Part shown: in pieces, positions 7,285-14,523 of the stretch
Layout of the letters: each line of letters begins with the position of its first letter
How positions within the stretch are numbered: position 1 is the first letter of the stretch
Made by a program: the position numbers and the translations under genes
The notes under the pieces: model-generated
The model's database searches: none
Told to the model about the DNA's origin: nothing
What the model saw: only the letters and a program-made list of their open reading frames with translations
NCBI GenBank assembly: GCA_024635735.1
Contig: JAGXII010000070.1
Coordinates: forward strand, 1-24,401
Direction of reading: 5' to 3'
DNA: 24,401 bases
Source of the DNA: Christiangramia sp.
GTDB lineage: Bacteria > Bacteroidota > Bacteroidia > Flavobacteriales > Flavobacteriaceae

Positions 7285-9414
7285 ATGAAGTATATCTTAC
7301 TTCTTCCATTTATTTTCTTAAGTTTTCAGGTTGCTGCCCAGGATATCAATATGTCATCTGAGGTCTATCCTGAATTTGAGCAATGTGAGAATGTGGATTA
7401 TTCAAATCAGGAAAACTGTTTTAACCGAACACTTACCAGTTTTATAATTTCTAATTTTAAAGTTCCGGAAATTGTAAGGGGAGAAAATTACAAAGGGCAA
7501 CTTACCATTATTTTTGAGGTCGACGAGGAAGGTAAATTTCAGTTGATTTATCTTGACGCTGCCTATGATGAACTTAAGGAAGAGACCAGAAGGGTTTTTG
7601 GAGAACTTCCGGTTGTTAAGCCCGCAACATATAACAGCCGCCCAATCCATATGCAATTTAAAATGCCGCTGCGTATCCCTTTGGAAAATAACACCCAGGT
7701 GAAACAACTGGATGATAAGGAAGAGATCACTTTAAAGAATGAAGGTGTTCAGGAAATTAAGAAAGTTGATAACGGCAAGGACCTTAACGAATTTGCAAAG
7801 ATCAAATCTAATGAATTTACAAGTCCACGATATAGAAGTCAGATCAATATCCCTTTAAGCCATGAATTTTATAGCAGATTCGATAAGGAGTTTAACCAGA
7901 TAGGGCTTAATACTCATTCTGCATCCAAACCATATTTATTTGATGAGGTCAATGATTATTATGATTTTGAGGCTCAGAGAAATAAGCTTTTGAAATCGAA
8001 ATCTTCCTGGGGTGGTAGAAAGTTATGGAACGAGCATCTTTTTAGGTTTCAAACCGAAGATTACTGGTTTACTGTAGATGCAGGTCTTGATATGCAAATA
8101 GGGAAAGACTTTGAAGATAAGGAACACGATTTTACATATAATAATACCCGGGAAGTGATCATTCAGGGTGGTCTTGGTAAAAATTTGAATTTTTATTCGG
8201 TTATATATGAAAACCAGGGAAGGTTTGCCGCTTATTACAATCGGTTTGCTGAATCCATCAGGCCAGCCGGAGGCGACCCTGCCATAGTTCCGGGAAGGGG
8301 AATAGCCAAAACATTTATGGATGAAGGTTATGATTATCCTGTAGCTGAAGGTTATCTTTCCTATACTCCTTCAGATTTTCTGAATATCCAGTTCGGCCAT
8401 GGAAAAAATTTCATTGGTGATGGGTATCGTTCGCTGGTTTTAAGTGATAACGCCTCTCCGTATCCCTATTTAAAGTTAAATACTACCTTCTGGAAGATAA
8501 AGTACGCCAATACCTGGATGTCGTTGCGGGATGTTCGTCCAGCGGTCACTAATAGCGGCTCGTATCGTACTAAATTTATCGCGAATCATTACCTGAGTCT
8601 TAACATAACCAAGAGACTTAATCTTGGATTTTTTGAATCTGTAATATGGGAAAATGACAATGATCGCGGTTTTGATCTTAATTATCTTAATCCGGTGATT
8701 TTCTACCGGGCAATAGAATTTGCGACCGGAGCCGATGGGGGAAATGCTATTATCGGGCTAACCGGTAAATATAAATTTACAGATCATTTTTATTCCTATG
8801 GGCAGTGGCTGATAGATGAATTTTCTTCGGCTGATGTTTTTGGAGGCGAGGGAAGCTGGAAAAACAAACTTGGTTTTCAGTTAGGGCTGAAGTATTTTGA
8901 CGCATTTAATGTTCCTAACCTGTATTTGCAGGCCGAATATAATCAGGTGAGGCCTTATACGTACTCCCATAATTCTATAACTCTTAATTACGGACATAAC
9001 AACCAGTCAATGGCTCATTTGTGGGGGTCTAATTTTAGAGAATTTATAGCGATCGCAAGGTATAAATATGACCGCTGGTACGGGAGCTGCAAAGTAATCC
9101 TGGGTAAAAGAGGTTTTGACTTAACCAGTGTAGGGGAAAAAACTAATTATGGAGGAGATATTTATCGTACAGAAGACGATCGTGTTTTTGAAACCGGAGT
9201 AAAAATTGGCCAGGGAAATACTACTAATTCATTTTATAGTGAATTAGAGGCGGGCTATATTATAAATCCAACTACTAATCTTAAATTATTCACCAGTCTT
9301 ATTTATAGGGATTTTAATCCGCAGGCGAATACAACCAGCGATTTCGAAAATTCAACGGTTTGGATTAATTTTGGTTTAAGAACTGATATTTTTAACTGGT
9401 ATTTCGATTATTAA
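7285..9414 (+). CDS. remB: RemB-like gliding protein: TonB-C-like domain plus outer-membrane barrel
   Basis: About 709 residues. A signal peptide (residues 1-19, ending VAAQ) leads into a domain at about 28-133 that aligns by eye with the C-terminal domain of both upstream TonBs: F..CE...C at C34/C45, I.F.VDEEGK, then LPVVKPATYNSRPI. After a charged linker (134-183) comes a long beta-rich region rich in Tyr/Trp/Asn and ending WYFDY, typical of an outer-membrane barrel and resembling Wzi-type capsule-assembly proteins. I recall the Flavobacterium johnsoniae gliding gene remB lying a few genes downstream of sprA in this same order, which supports the name. The exact role of RemB is not established. 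ATG 7285 is preferred over GTG 7279 because it directly begins the signal peptide. No clear promoter is visible between the terminator and the start. Alternative name: capsule assembly Wzi-family protein. Confidence 0.75.
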   Translation: MKYILLLPFIFLSFQVAAQDINMSSEVYPEFEQCENVDYSNQENCFNRTLTSFIISNFKVPEIVRGENYKGQLTIIFEVDEEGKFQLIYLDAAYDELKEETRRVFGELPVVKPATYNSRPIHMQFKMPLRIPLENNTQVKQLDDKEEITLKNEGVQEIKKVDNGKDLNEFAKIKSNEFTSPRYRSQINIPLSHEFYSRFDKEFNQIGLNTHSASKPYLFDEVNDYYDFEAQRNKLLKSKSSWGGRKLWNEHLFRFQTEDYWFTVDAGLDMQIGKDFEDKEHDFTYNNTREVIIQGGLGKNLNFYSVIYENQGRFAAYYNRFAESIRPAGGDPAIVPGRGIAKTFMDEGYDYPVAEGYLSYTPSDFLNIQFGHGKNFIGDGYRSLVLSDNASPYPYLKLNTTFWKIKYANTWMSLRDVRPAVTNSGSYRTKFIANHYLSLNITKRLNLGFFESVIWENDNDRGFDLNYLNPVIFYRAIEFATGADGGNAIIGLTGKYKFTDHFYSYGQWLIDEFSSADVFGGEGSWKNKLGFQLGLKYFDAFNVPNLYLQAEYNQVRPYTYSHNSITLNYGHNNQSMAHLWGSNFREFIAIARYKYDRWYGSCKVILGKRGFDLTSVGEKTNYGGDIYRTEDDRVFETGVKIGQGNTTNSFYSELEAGYIINPTTNLKLFTSLIYRDFNPQANTTSDFENSTVWINFGLRTDIFNWYFDY

Positions 9415-9450
9415 GCATTTTTTCTGCTGAAAATTAACACATTGCCGGGC

Positions 9451-9480
9451 TTGCTAAAACCTAATTAACCAGTATCTTTG
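9451..9480 (+). promoter_or_regulatory. Bacteroidota-type promoter for the oxidase operon
   Basis: TTG at 9451-9453, a 19-nt spacer and TATCTTTG at 9473-9480 match the TTG/TAnnTTTG consensus exactly. The spacing is the same as in the gcvH promoter. The inferred start of transcription, near 9487, would give cyoE a leader of only about 15 nt. This promoter probably drives cyoE and at least the first cox3. Confidence 0.75.
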
Positions 9481-9502
9481 CGCCAGTTAAAAAAAAGCTT
9501 TT

Positions 9503-10405
9503 TTGAGCAGCACGCGCTTACATACTCCCACCGCTTCAATTCTATCAGATTTTAAGGAAATAACCAAGATGAGGCTGGCTATAAGTGTCGTCTTTTCGTC
9601 GATTGCAGGATATTTTCTTGGAGCCGAAAGTATAGATTTTGTAGTGGTTCTCCTTTTGGCAATTGGCGGTTACTTTATGGTTGGAGCGTCTAATGCATAT
9701 AACCAGATCATTGAGCGAAATCTGGATGTGCTCATGGATCGTACAAAAAACAGGCCTCTTCCTGCCGAAAGAATGTCGGTTAACGCCGCGTTTACTATAG
9801 CTATTATTTTCACTGTTTTAGGTTTGGTAGTTTTATATATTATAAATCCTAAAACAGCTATGTTCGGTGCGATAAGCATCTTTTTGTATGTAAGTGTTTA
9901 TACGCCTTTAAAAACAAAAACGCCCTTGTCGGTTTTTGTGGGAGCCATTCCGGGAGCTATTCCATTCATGTTGGGATGGGTTGCCGCCAGAGGTGATTTT
10001 GGAATCGAGCCTGGAACCTTATTCATGATTCAGTTTTTCTGGCAATTCCCTCACTTCTGGGCAATTGGCTGGTGGCTTTTTGACGATTATAAAAAAGGAG
10101 GCTTTTTTATGCTTCCTACCGGAAAGCGTGATCGGGGCACCGCTATTCAAATTATTCTTTATTCCTGCTGGACTATATTGGTTTCCCTTATTCCGGTATT
10201 TGGAGTAACAGGGGACCTTTATCTTACTCCTGTCTCGGGAATTATTATTTTTCTCTTAGGATTGGGAATGCTCTATTATGCAGTTCGGCTCTTTAAATTA
10301 AAGACTGCTGAAGCTGCCAAAAATTTAATGTTCGCAAGCGTTTCTTATATCACGTTGCTGCAAATAGTATATGTATTAGATAAATTTATTAGACAATGGA
10401 TTTAA
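9503..10405 (+). CDS. cyoE: Protoheme IX farnesyltransferase (heme o synthase)
   Basis: An integral membrane prenyltransferase of the UbiA superfamily. It converts heme b to heme o, the first step in making heme o/a for terminal oxidases (CtaB/CyoE). It has 300 residues and about nine hydrophobic segments. The first Asp-rich motif lies at residues 64-85 (NAYNQIIERNLDVLMDRTKN, then RP). The second motif is DDYKKGGFFMLP (194-205). The start is a TTG at 9503. It is chosen because family members carry about 20 residues before the KEITKMRLA segment and no ATG lies in that stretch. The next gene overlaps it by 10 nt, so the two are translationally coupled. The neighbours are all oxidase subunits, matching its role. 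No ctaA (heme a synthase) is in the window. ctaB is an equally good symbol. Confidence 0.95.
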   Translation: MSSTRLHTPTASILSDFKEITKMRLAISVVFSSIAGYFLGAESIDFVVVLLLAIGGYFMVGASNAYNQIIERNLDVLMDRTKNRPLPAERMSVNAAFTIAIIFTVLGLVVLYIINPKTAMFGAISIFLYVSVYTPLKTKTPLSVFVGAIPGAIPFMLGWVAARGDFGIEPGTLFMIQFFWQFPHFWAIGWWLFDDYKKGGFFMLPTGKRDRGTAIQIILYSCWTILVSLIPVFGVTGDLYLTPVSGIIIFLLGLGMLYYAVRLFKLKTAEAAKNLMFASVSYITLLQIVYVLDKFIRQWI

Positions 10406-10977
10406 CTCAGGGATCTGATGATCAAAAGCATGGCCGGGCAAGAAAAATGATGCTCTGGTTTGGTATTGTAAGTATGGGAATGACCTTCGCGGGTTTAACT
10501 AGTGCCTATGTGGTAAGTAAAAACCGGCCCGATTGGTTAACCAGTTTTGAACTACCTACAGCCTTTTTATGGAGTACGCTGGTTATTGTTCTTAGTAGTG
10601 CCACACTTATTCTGGCAAAAAAGAGTATAAAATCTGGAGATCGAAAGAATGCTTCCGCCTTTTTACTGGGTACGCTTATACTTTCGGTGCTTTTCGTGGT
10701 ATTTCAGTTTTACGGATTTGGTGAAATTCTGCAACAGGGTTACTGGTTTACGGGGCCTGAAAGTTCGGTCACCACATCGTTTATTTATATTCTTGTTTGT
10801 GTACACCTGGCGCACCTCCTGGTGGGTATTATTGTTCTTTTAGTGTTAATTTATAACCATTTTAAACAACGCTATCAAACGGGGCAAATGCTTGGATTTG
10901 AGCTTGGTGCGACTTTCTGGCACTTTGTAGACTTTTTATGGGTTTACCTGATTTTGTTTTTATATTTCTTTAGATAA
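10396..10977 (+). CDS. Cytochrome c oxidase subunit III, first copy (compact)
   Basis: A 193-residue inner-membrane protein with five membrane segments (about 17-40, 55-74, 87-106, 124-150 and 168-192), as in the short CyoC/CtaE-type subunit III family. Support: KMMLWFGIVSMGMTFAGLTSAYVV at the start of the first helix, FIYILVCVHLAHLLVGI, and the strongly conserved end FELGATFWHFVDFLWVYLILFLYF (WHFVDxxW). Subunit III stabilises the core oxidase and has no redox centre. The ATG overlaps cyoE by 10 nt. A second and longer subunit III gene follows, so two differing paralogues sit in tandem. Which symbol fits which copy cannot be decided from the sequence. Confidence 0.93.
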   Translation: MDLTQGSDDQKHGRARKMMLWFGIVSMGMTFAGLTSAYVVSKNRPDWLTSFELPTAFLWSTLVIVLSSATLILAKKSIKSGDRKNASAFLLGTLILSVLFVVFQFYGFGEILQQGYWFTGPESSVTTSFIYILVCVHLAHLLVGIIVLLVLIYNHFKQRYQTGQMLGFELGATFWHFVDFLWVYLILFLYFFR

Positions 10978-10987
10978 TAAAATTACG

Positions 10988-10995
10988 TATTTTTG
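10988..10995 (+). promoter_or_regulatory. Possible -7 element upstream of the second subunit III gene
   Basis: TATTTTTG at 10988-10995 matches TAnnTTTG and lies 27 nt before the ATG at 11023. No TTG sits at the right distance upstream. If real it is a secondary promoter within the operon. Confidence 0.35.
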
Positions 10996-11022
10996 CGCAT
11001 CTTTTAACATTAAAATACTTCT

Positions 11023-12003
11023 ATGGAGGCTACTGTTGTAAGAACAGGCACAGAAGGAAAAACCTGGGGCGGTGGTAATCAACCGCTAAAAGCGAGTTAC
11101 GGAAAAATGATGATGTGGTTCTTCATTCTTTCTGATGCTTTAACATTTTCAGGATTCCTTGCCGCTTACGGTTTTTCACGATTTAAATTCATCGATTCCT
11201 GGCCTATAGCCGATAACGTATTTACTCACTTTCCATTTTTGCATGGTGTAGACGCACCTATGTATTATGTGGCTTTCATGACGTTTATACTGATTTTTTC
11301 ATCAGTAACCATGGTATTGGCGGTAGACGCTGGTCACTATATGAAGCAGTCTAAAGTGATTCTTTATCTTTTTCTTACTATTGTTGGAGGTTTTATCTTC
11401 GTTGGGTCTCAGGCCTGGGAGTGGACCAATTTCATCAAAGGAGAGTATGGGGCTGTATTGACCAAAGGAGGTAATGTTCTTCAATTTGTGGATGGTGAAG
11501 GAGAACGGGTGAGTATAAATGATCTTGGAGTTGAGATTCCGGGTGGCGTGGCAGAACATGAAAGACAAAATGGAATTTGGTTCGATACGGGCGAGACTAC
11601 CAATTCTTTTTCTTTGGAAGAAGTTATGACAGGTTTTAAGGCTAATGAAGATGTATTTGTAAAAACACAGGTTAACAAAGAAGATGGTACAAAAACCATT
11701 CTTTCCAGGGAAGAATCTTTAAATAAACTAGAAAAAGAAGGTGTTGGAATTGTAGAGGGAGCTAATCTTCAGCATAACGAATATGGAGCGCCACTATTTG
11801 CCGATTTCTTCTTCTTTATAACAGGTTTTCACGGTTTCCACGTTTTCTCGGGAGTAATGATTAATATAGTTATTTTCTTCAATGTGATCATAGGAACCTA
11901 TGAGCGTCGTGGAAGTTATGAAATGGTTGAAAAAGTTGCGCTTTACTGGCACTTTGTAGACCTTGTTTGGGTATTTGTATTTACTTTCTTTTACCTCGTT
12001 TAA
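11023..12003 (+). CDS. Cytochrome c oxidase subunit III, second copy with large soluble insert
   Basis: A 326-residue membrane protein. The N-terminal half has three helices (about 28-51, 79-101 and 110-133), including KMMMWFFILSDALTFSGFLAAYG. The C-terminal half has two (about 260-290 and 304-326), with HGFHVFSG and the family signature ALYWHFVDLVWVFVFTFFY. Between them, at about residues 140-255, lies a hydrophilic insert of roughly 115 residues with no cysteine (GEGERVSINDLG..., KTQVNKEDGTKTILS). The compact copy upstream lacks it. The insert begins after the conserved GSQAWEW helix end, so it falls in an extramembrane loop. I recall similar enlarged subunit III proteins in other Bacteroidota oxidase clusters, but its function is unknown to me. 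The ATG at 11023 is well placed. subunit IV follows after 17 nt. Confidence 0.92.
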   Translation: MEATVVRTGTEGKTWGGGNQPLKASYGKMMMWFFILSDALTFSGFLAAYGFSRFKFIDSWPIADNVFTHFPFLHGVDAPMYYVAFMTFILIFSSVTMVLAVDAGHYMKQSKVILYLFLTIVGGFIFVGSQAWEWTNFIKGEYGAVLTKGGNVLQFVDGEGERVSINDLGVEIPGGVAEHERQNGIWFDTGETTNSFSLEEVMTGFKANEDVFVKTQVNKEDGTKTILSREESLNKLEKEGVGIVEGANLQHNEYGAPLFADFFFFITGFHGFHVFSGVMINIVIFFNVIIGTYERRGSYEMVEKVALYWHFVDLVWVFVFTFFYLV

Positions 12004-12020
12004 TTCTGAAAAAATAAACT

Positions 12021-12386
12021 ATGGCTCACGATACTACAACAGGACATCATGAATCAGCCGTCAAAAGGATATGGACGGTATTTGCAATACTTTCAGTGGT
12101 AACAATTGTAGAAGTTGCATTAGGGATTATTAGACCTGCATTTTTGGAACACACTTCCTTTCTTGCAATGAAATTACTTAACTGGATTTTCATTATCCTC
12201 ACTCTTTATAAGGCATATTACATTACCTGGGCATTCATGCACATGGAGCATGAAACCAAGGGGCTAAGAAGAGCGGTGGTATGGACAGCTCTTTTCCTTA
12301 TAACTTATTTGATATTTATTCTTCTAACCGAAGGTGATTATATATATGAAGTCTACAAGAACGGGCAGGTAGCCTGGGATTTCTAA
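12021..12386 (+). CDS. Cytochrome c oxidase subunit IV family protein
   Basis: A 121-residue protein with a His/Thr-rich start (HDTTTGHHESAVKRIW) and three membrane helices (about 17-37, 46-68 and 85-106). It matches the prokaryotic COX4/CyoD-like family that packs against subunits I and III. The pattern FAILSVVTIVEVALGI...LLNWIFIILTLYKAYYITWAFMHMEHE is typical of that family. It is 17 nt after the second subunit III gene and is followed by an intrinsic terminator, so it is the last subunit gene of this operon. Subunits I and II must be encoded elsewhere. The exact family name rests on topology, motif and context. Confidence 0.88.
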   Translation: MAHDTTTGHHESAVKRIWTVFAILSVVTIVEVALGIIRPAFLEHTSFLAMKLLNWIFIILTLYKAYYITWAFMHMEHETKGLRRAVVWTALFLITYLIFILLTEGDYIYEVYKNGQVAWDF

Positions 12387-12405
12387 CAAAAGTTAAAAAC
12401 AATAG

Positions 12406-12437
12406 AAAAGGCGGTTTTGTAAAACCGTCTTTTTATT
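12406..12437 (+). terminator. Intrinsic terminator after the oxidase subunit genes
   Basis: AAAAGGCGGTTTT (12406-12418) and AAAACCGTCTTTT (12421-12433) form a long stem with one G-U pair and a minimal loop, running into a T-rich tail. It is 20 nt after the subunit IV stop and divides oxidase structural genes from maturation genes. Confidence 0.85.
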
Positions 12438-12441
12438 TTTG
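12434..12441 (+). promoter_or_regulatory. Possible -7 element embedded in the terminator tail
   Basis: TATTTTTG at 12434-12441 matches TAnnTTTG and overlaps the T tail of the preceding terminator. The only nearby TTG (12417-12419) is just 14 nt upstream, closer than usual. It would give the next gene a leader of about 110 nt. The rest of the 12442-12556 gap shows only an 8-nt palindrome (TACCGGTA, 12531-12538) and an AT-rich leader. Confidence 0.25.
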
Positions 12442-12556
12442 TAGCCCTTTATAAAACGGGATTTAAGAAAGAAACGTTCTTTTTGAAAAATCTCATTATT
12501 AAAGGATGAAATAACCGGAAAACAGCATCTTACCGGTATAAAAATCCAATATACTG

Positions 12557-13210
12557 ATGAAAAAATTTCTGGTACTTGGAATTCTTTTCGCACTTCCTAT
12601 AACCGCCTATTTGTTTTTTGCCTCAGGAAAAAACAATTTCGCCAAGCTCCCAATATTGACTGAAAATGTTAAGGATGTTTCATCTTTTGAAACTGCAGGA
12701 GATAGTAGCATTTCTTTTCAAAATAAAATAAGCGTTGTTGCCTTTTTTGGTTCAAACCTTGAGAAGATTAAGGGGAATACATTTAATCTTGATCAAAAGA
12801 TCCTGGAAAAATATTACAATTTCAATGATTTTCAATTTGTGATCGTTTTGCCAGAATCGGCACGTGAAAAAACCCAGGCCTATGTGCAAGAGTTTAAGAA
12901 GATAAGCGAATCATCTAAATGGAAAATTGTGTATTCCACTCCTGCAGCTGTTAGAGATGTATTTGAAAGTTTAAAGACTCCTCATCGTTTGGACGATAAC
13001 CTGTATACTCCTTATGTTTTCATTATTGATAAGGATGGAAATTTAAGAGGCCGAAAGGATGATGAAGACTCAGGTATAGTGTATGGTTATGATTCAGCTA
13101 ATGTGGCGGAGCTTAGTAACAAAATGAATGATGATGTTAAGGTTATCCTGGCAGAATACAGGCTGGCCCTTAAGAAATATAATGAAGAAAGGAAATTAGA
13201 GAACAAATGA
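12557..13210 (+). CDS. SCO-like thioredoxin-fold protein lacking the copper ligands
   Basis: 217 residues: one N-terminal membrane or signal helix (about 3-22), then a soluble domain. Two stretches match the SCO protein encoded next. VVAFFGSNLEKI (60-71) sits where SCO has VVEFFFTTCPSIC. TPYVFIIDKDGNLRGRKD (151-168) sits where SCO has H.GFFALIDKEGYIRSRKD. At these places the CxxxC cysteines and the ligand histidine are absent. The protein has no cysteine at all and only one histidine (H143). It therefore cannot bind copper in the SCO manner or do thiol exchange. Its stop overlaps the SCO start by 4 nt (ATGA), so the two are coupled. Suggested role: an accessory or structural partner of SCO in oxidase assembly (inference). 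The fold assignment rests on my reading of the alignment. Confidence 0.7.
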   Translation: MKKFLVLGILFALPITAYLFFASGKNNFAKLPILTENVKDVSSFETAGDSSISFQNKISVVAFFGSNLEKIKGNTFNLDQKILEKYYNFNDFQFVIVLPESAREKTQAYVQEFKKISESSKWKIVYSTPAAVRDVFESLKTPHRLDDNLYTPYVFIIDKDGNLRGRKDDEDSGIVYGYDSANVAELSNKMNDDVKVILAEYRLALKKYNEERKLENK

Positions 13211-13950
13211 AAAATTACTCATACATAGGAATTTCACTGGTAATCTTAGTCTTTGGAATTATTTTTATTCCTAAGATCATAGACCGCATAGAAGAGGGAA
13301 CGGTAGTTTCTAATGATAGGTTGAATACCAATAATCAGGCGACGTCTAAGAGTGACAAGGAGTCTGGAGAGCCACTAAGCTATCTGGAGATTGATGGTGA
13401 AAAGAAAAGGGCACCACAGTTTAGTTTTGTAAATCAGGATGGAGACACTATTTCTAATGAAGATTATAAGGGAAAAGTATATGTGGTGGAATTTTTCTTT
13501 ACGACCTGCCCGTCTATATGTCCGATAATGACCAGTAACCTTGTTGAGGTTCAAAAAGAATTTATTGATGAAGATGATTTCGGGATTGCTTCTTTCTCAA
13601 TAGATCCTTATCACGATACTCCTGAAGTTTTAAAGGAATATGCCGAAAATCATAAGATTACGCATCCCAACTGGAATCTAATGACAGGTGATCGTGATAG
13701 TATTTATAAAGTAGCTCATAAAGGATTTGGAATCTACGCAGGTGAGAATGCACAGGCTCCCGGCGGATTTGCCCATCAGGGATTTTTTGCGTTGATTGAT
13801 AAGGAAGGCTATATACGTTCACGAAAGGATCAATATGGAAACCCGATAATTTATTATAAAGGTTCTGTCCCGCTAAATACAAGTGTGGCTGAAGGAGAAG
13901 AAGGTCCGCAAATTGATATTTTGATTAAGGATATAAAAAAGTTGCTGTGA
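13207..13950 (+). CDS. SCO1/SenC-family copper chaperone for cytochrome oxidase
   Basis: A 247-residue protein with one N-terminal membrane anchor (about 5-22), a Ser/Thr/Asn-rich tether, and a periplasmic thioredoxin-like domain from about residue 65. All three copper ligands are present: C101 and C105 in CPSIC, and H190 in GFAHQGFFALIDKEG. Also typical is FSIDPYHDTPEVLKEYA (about 130-146). SCO proteins deliver copper to, or reduce the cysteines of, the CuA site in oxidase subunit II. It overlaps the gene before by ATGA and the gene after by GTGA, so three proteins are made in a coupled chain. The start is the ATG at 13207. This is the canonical member of a tandem pair whose partner lost the ligands. 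Confidence 0.94.
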   Translation: MKNYSYIGISLVILVFGIIFIPKIIDRIEEGTVVSNDRLNTNNQATSKSDKESGEPLSYLEIDGEKKRAPQFSFVNQDGDTISNEDYKGKVYVVEFFFTTCPSICPIMTSNLVEVQKEFIDEDDFGIASFSIDPYHDTPEVLKEYAENHKITHPNWNLMTGDRDSIYKVAHKGFGIYAGENAQAPGGFAHQGFFALIDKEGYIRSRKDQYGNPIIYYKGSVPLNTSVAEGEEGPQIDILIKDIKKLL

Positions 13951-14486
13951 AATCAACAATAAATAGCTCAGACCGCATTGCGGTCCCTGTCATCATAGGT
14001 CTATCGATTGCAGTACCTGTAATTGTATTAGTGCTTATGCTATTGCCGGAACGTTATAATATGTTTGGGGCAGATACTATAACTTTTCCTTTATTTCATG
14101 CAATACTGAATTTTTCTACCGCTGTGCTGCTAATTATTGGATATTTCTTTATGAGTATTCGCAACTATGTATATCATAGAAATACGATGATCGCCGCTTT
14201 CGGGCTTTCCGTAGTTTTTCTTGTAAGCTATGTACTTTCTAAGATAAGTAATGAACCTGTGCCATATGGTGGGGAAGGCCTCATGAGATATGTCTACTTT
14301 TTTATCCTGATCACCCACATTATTCTGTCGGCTATAATAGTACCACTGGTGTTGTTCACTATGTACAGAGGTCTTAGCGGACAATATAATAAACATTCAA
14401 AAATCGCCCGATGGACATTTCCCATTTGGCTGTATGTAGCTATCACCGGCGTAATGGTTTTCTTATTTATGATGCCATATTATTAA
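13947..14486 (+). CDS. DUF420 membrane protein, CtaM-like oxidase maturation factor
   Basis: A 179-residue protein with five hydrophobic segments (about 13-34, 46-70, 80-98, 114-138 and 155-176). Histidines sit at helix ends in the DUF420 pattern: H51 (FPLFHAILN), H77 (YVYHRNT), H124 (LITHIILSA) and H150 (NKHSKIARWTFPIW). From memory, the Staphylococcus CtaM protein needed for a functional aa3 oxidase belongs to this family. Here the SCO and cox context supports a similar role, with the histidines possibly binding heme or metal (inference). The start is GTG 13947, overlapping the SCO stop by 4 nt. No better start lies before the first helix. Confidence 0.85.
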   Translation: MKSTINSSDRIAVPVIIGLSIAVPVIVLVLMLLPERYNMFGADTITFPLFHAILNFSTAVLLIIGYFFMSIRNYVYHRNTMIAAFGLSVVFLVSYVLSKISNEPVPYGGEGLMRYVYFFILITHIILSAIIVPLVLFTMYRGLSGQYNKHSKIARWTFPIWLYVAITGVMVFLFMMPYY

Positions 14487-14503
14487 TATTCATCATAAAA
14501 TCT

Positions 14504-14511
14504 TAATTTTG
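14504..14511 (+). promoter_or_regulatory. Possible -7 element just before the CAMC gene
   Basis: TAATTTTG at 14504-14511 matches TAnnTTTG. No TTG lies at the expected distance upstream. If used, transcription would start near 14518, leaving an almost leaderless message for the ATG at 14524. This argues against the in-frame TTG at 14509, which lies inside the box. Confidence 0.3.
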
Positions 14512-14523
14512 AAAATTGATGAA

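Noticed and set aside
9415..9450. AGCA...TGCT short inverted repeat after the remB-like gene as a terminator.
   Set aside because: It has only four pairs and no T run after it. The gap instead holds the cyoE promoter.
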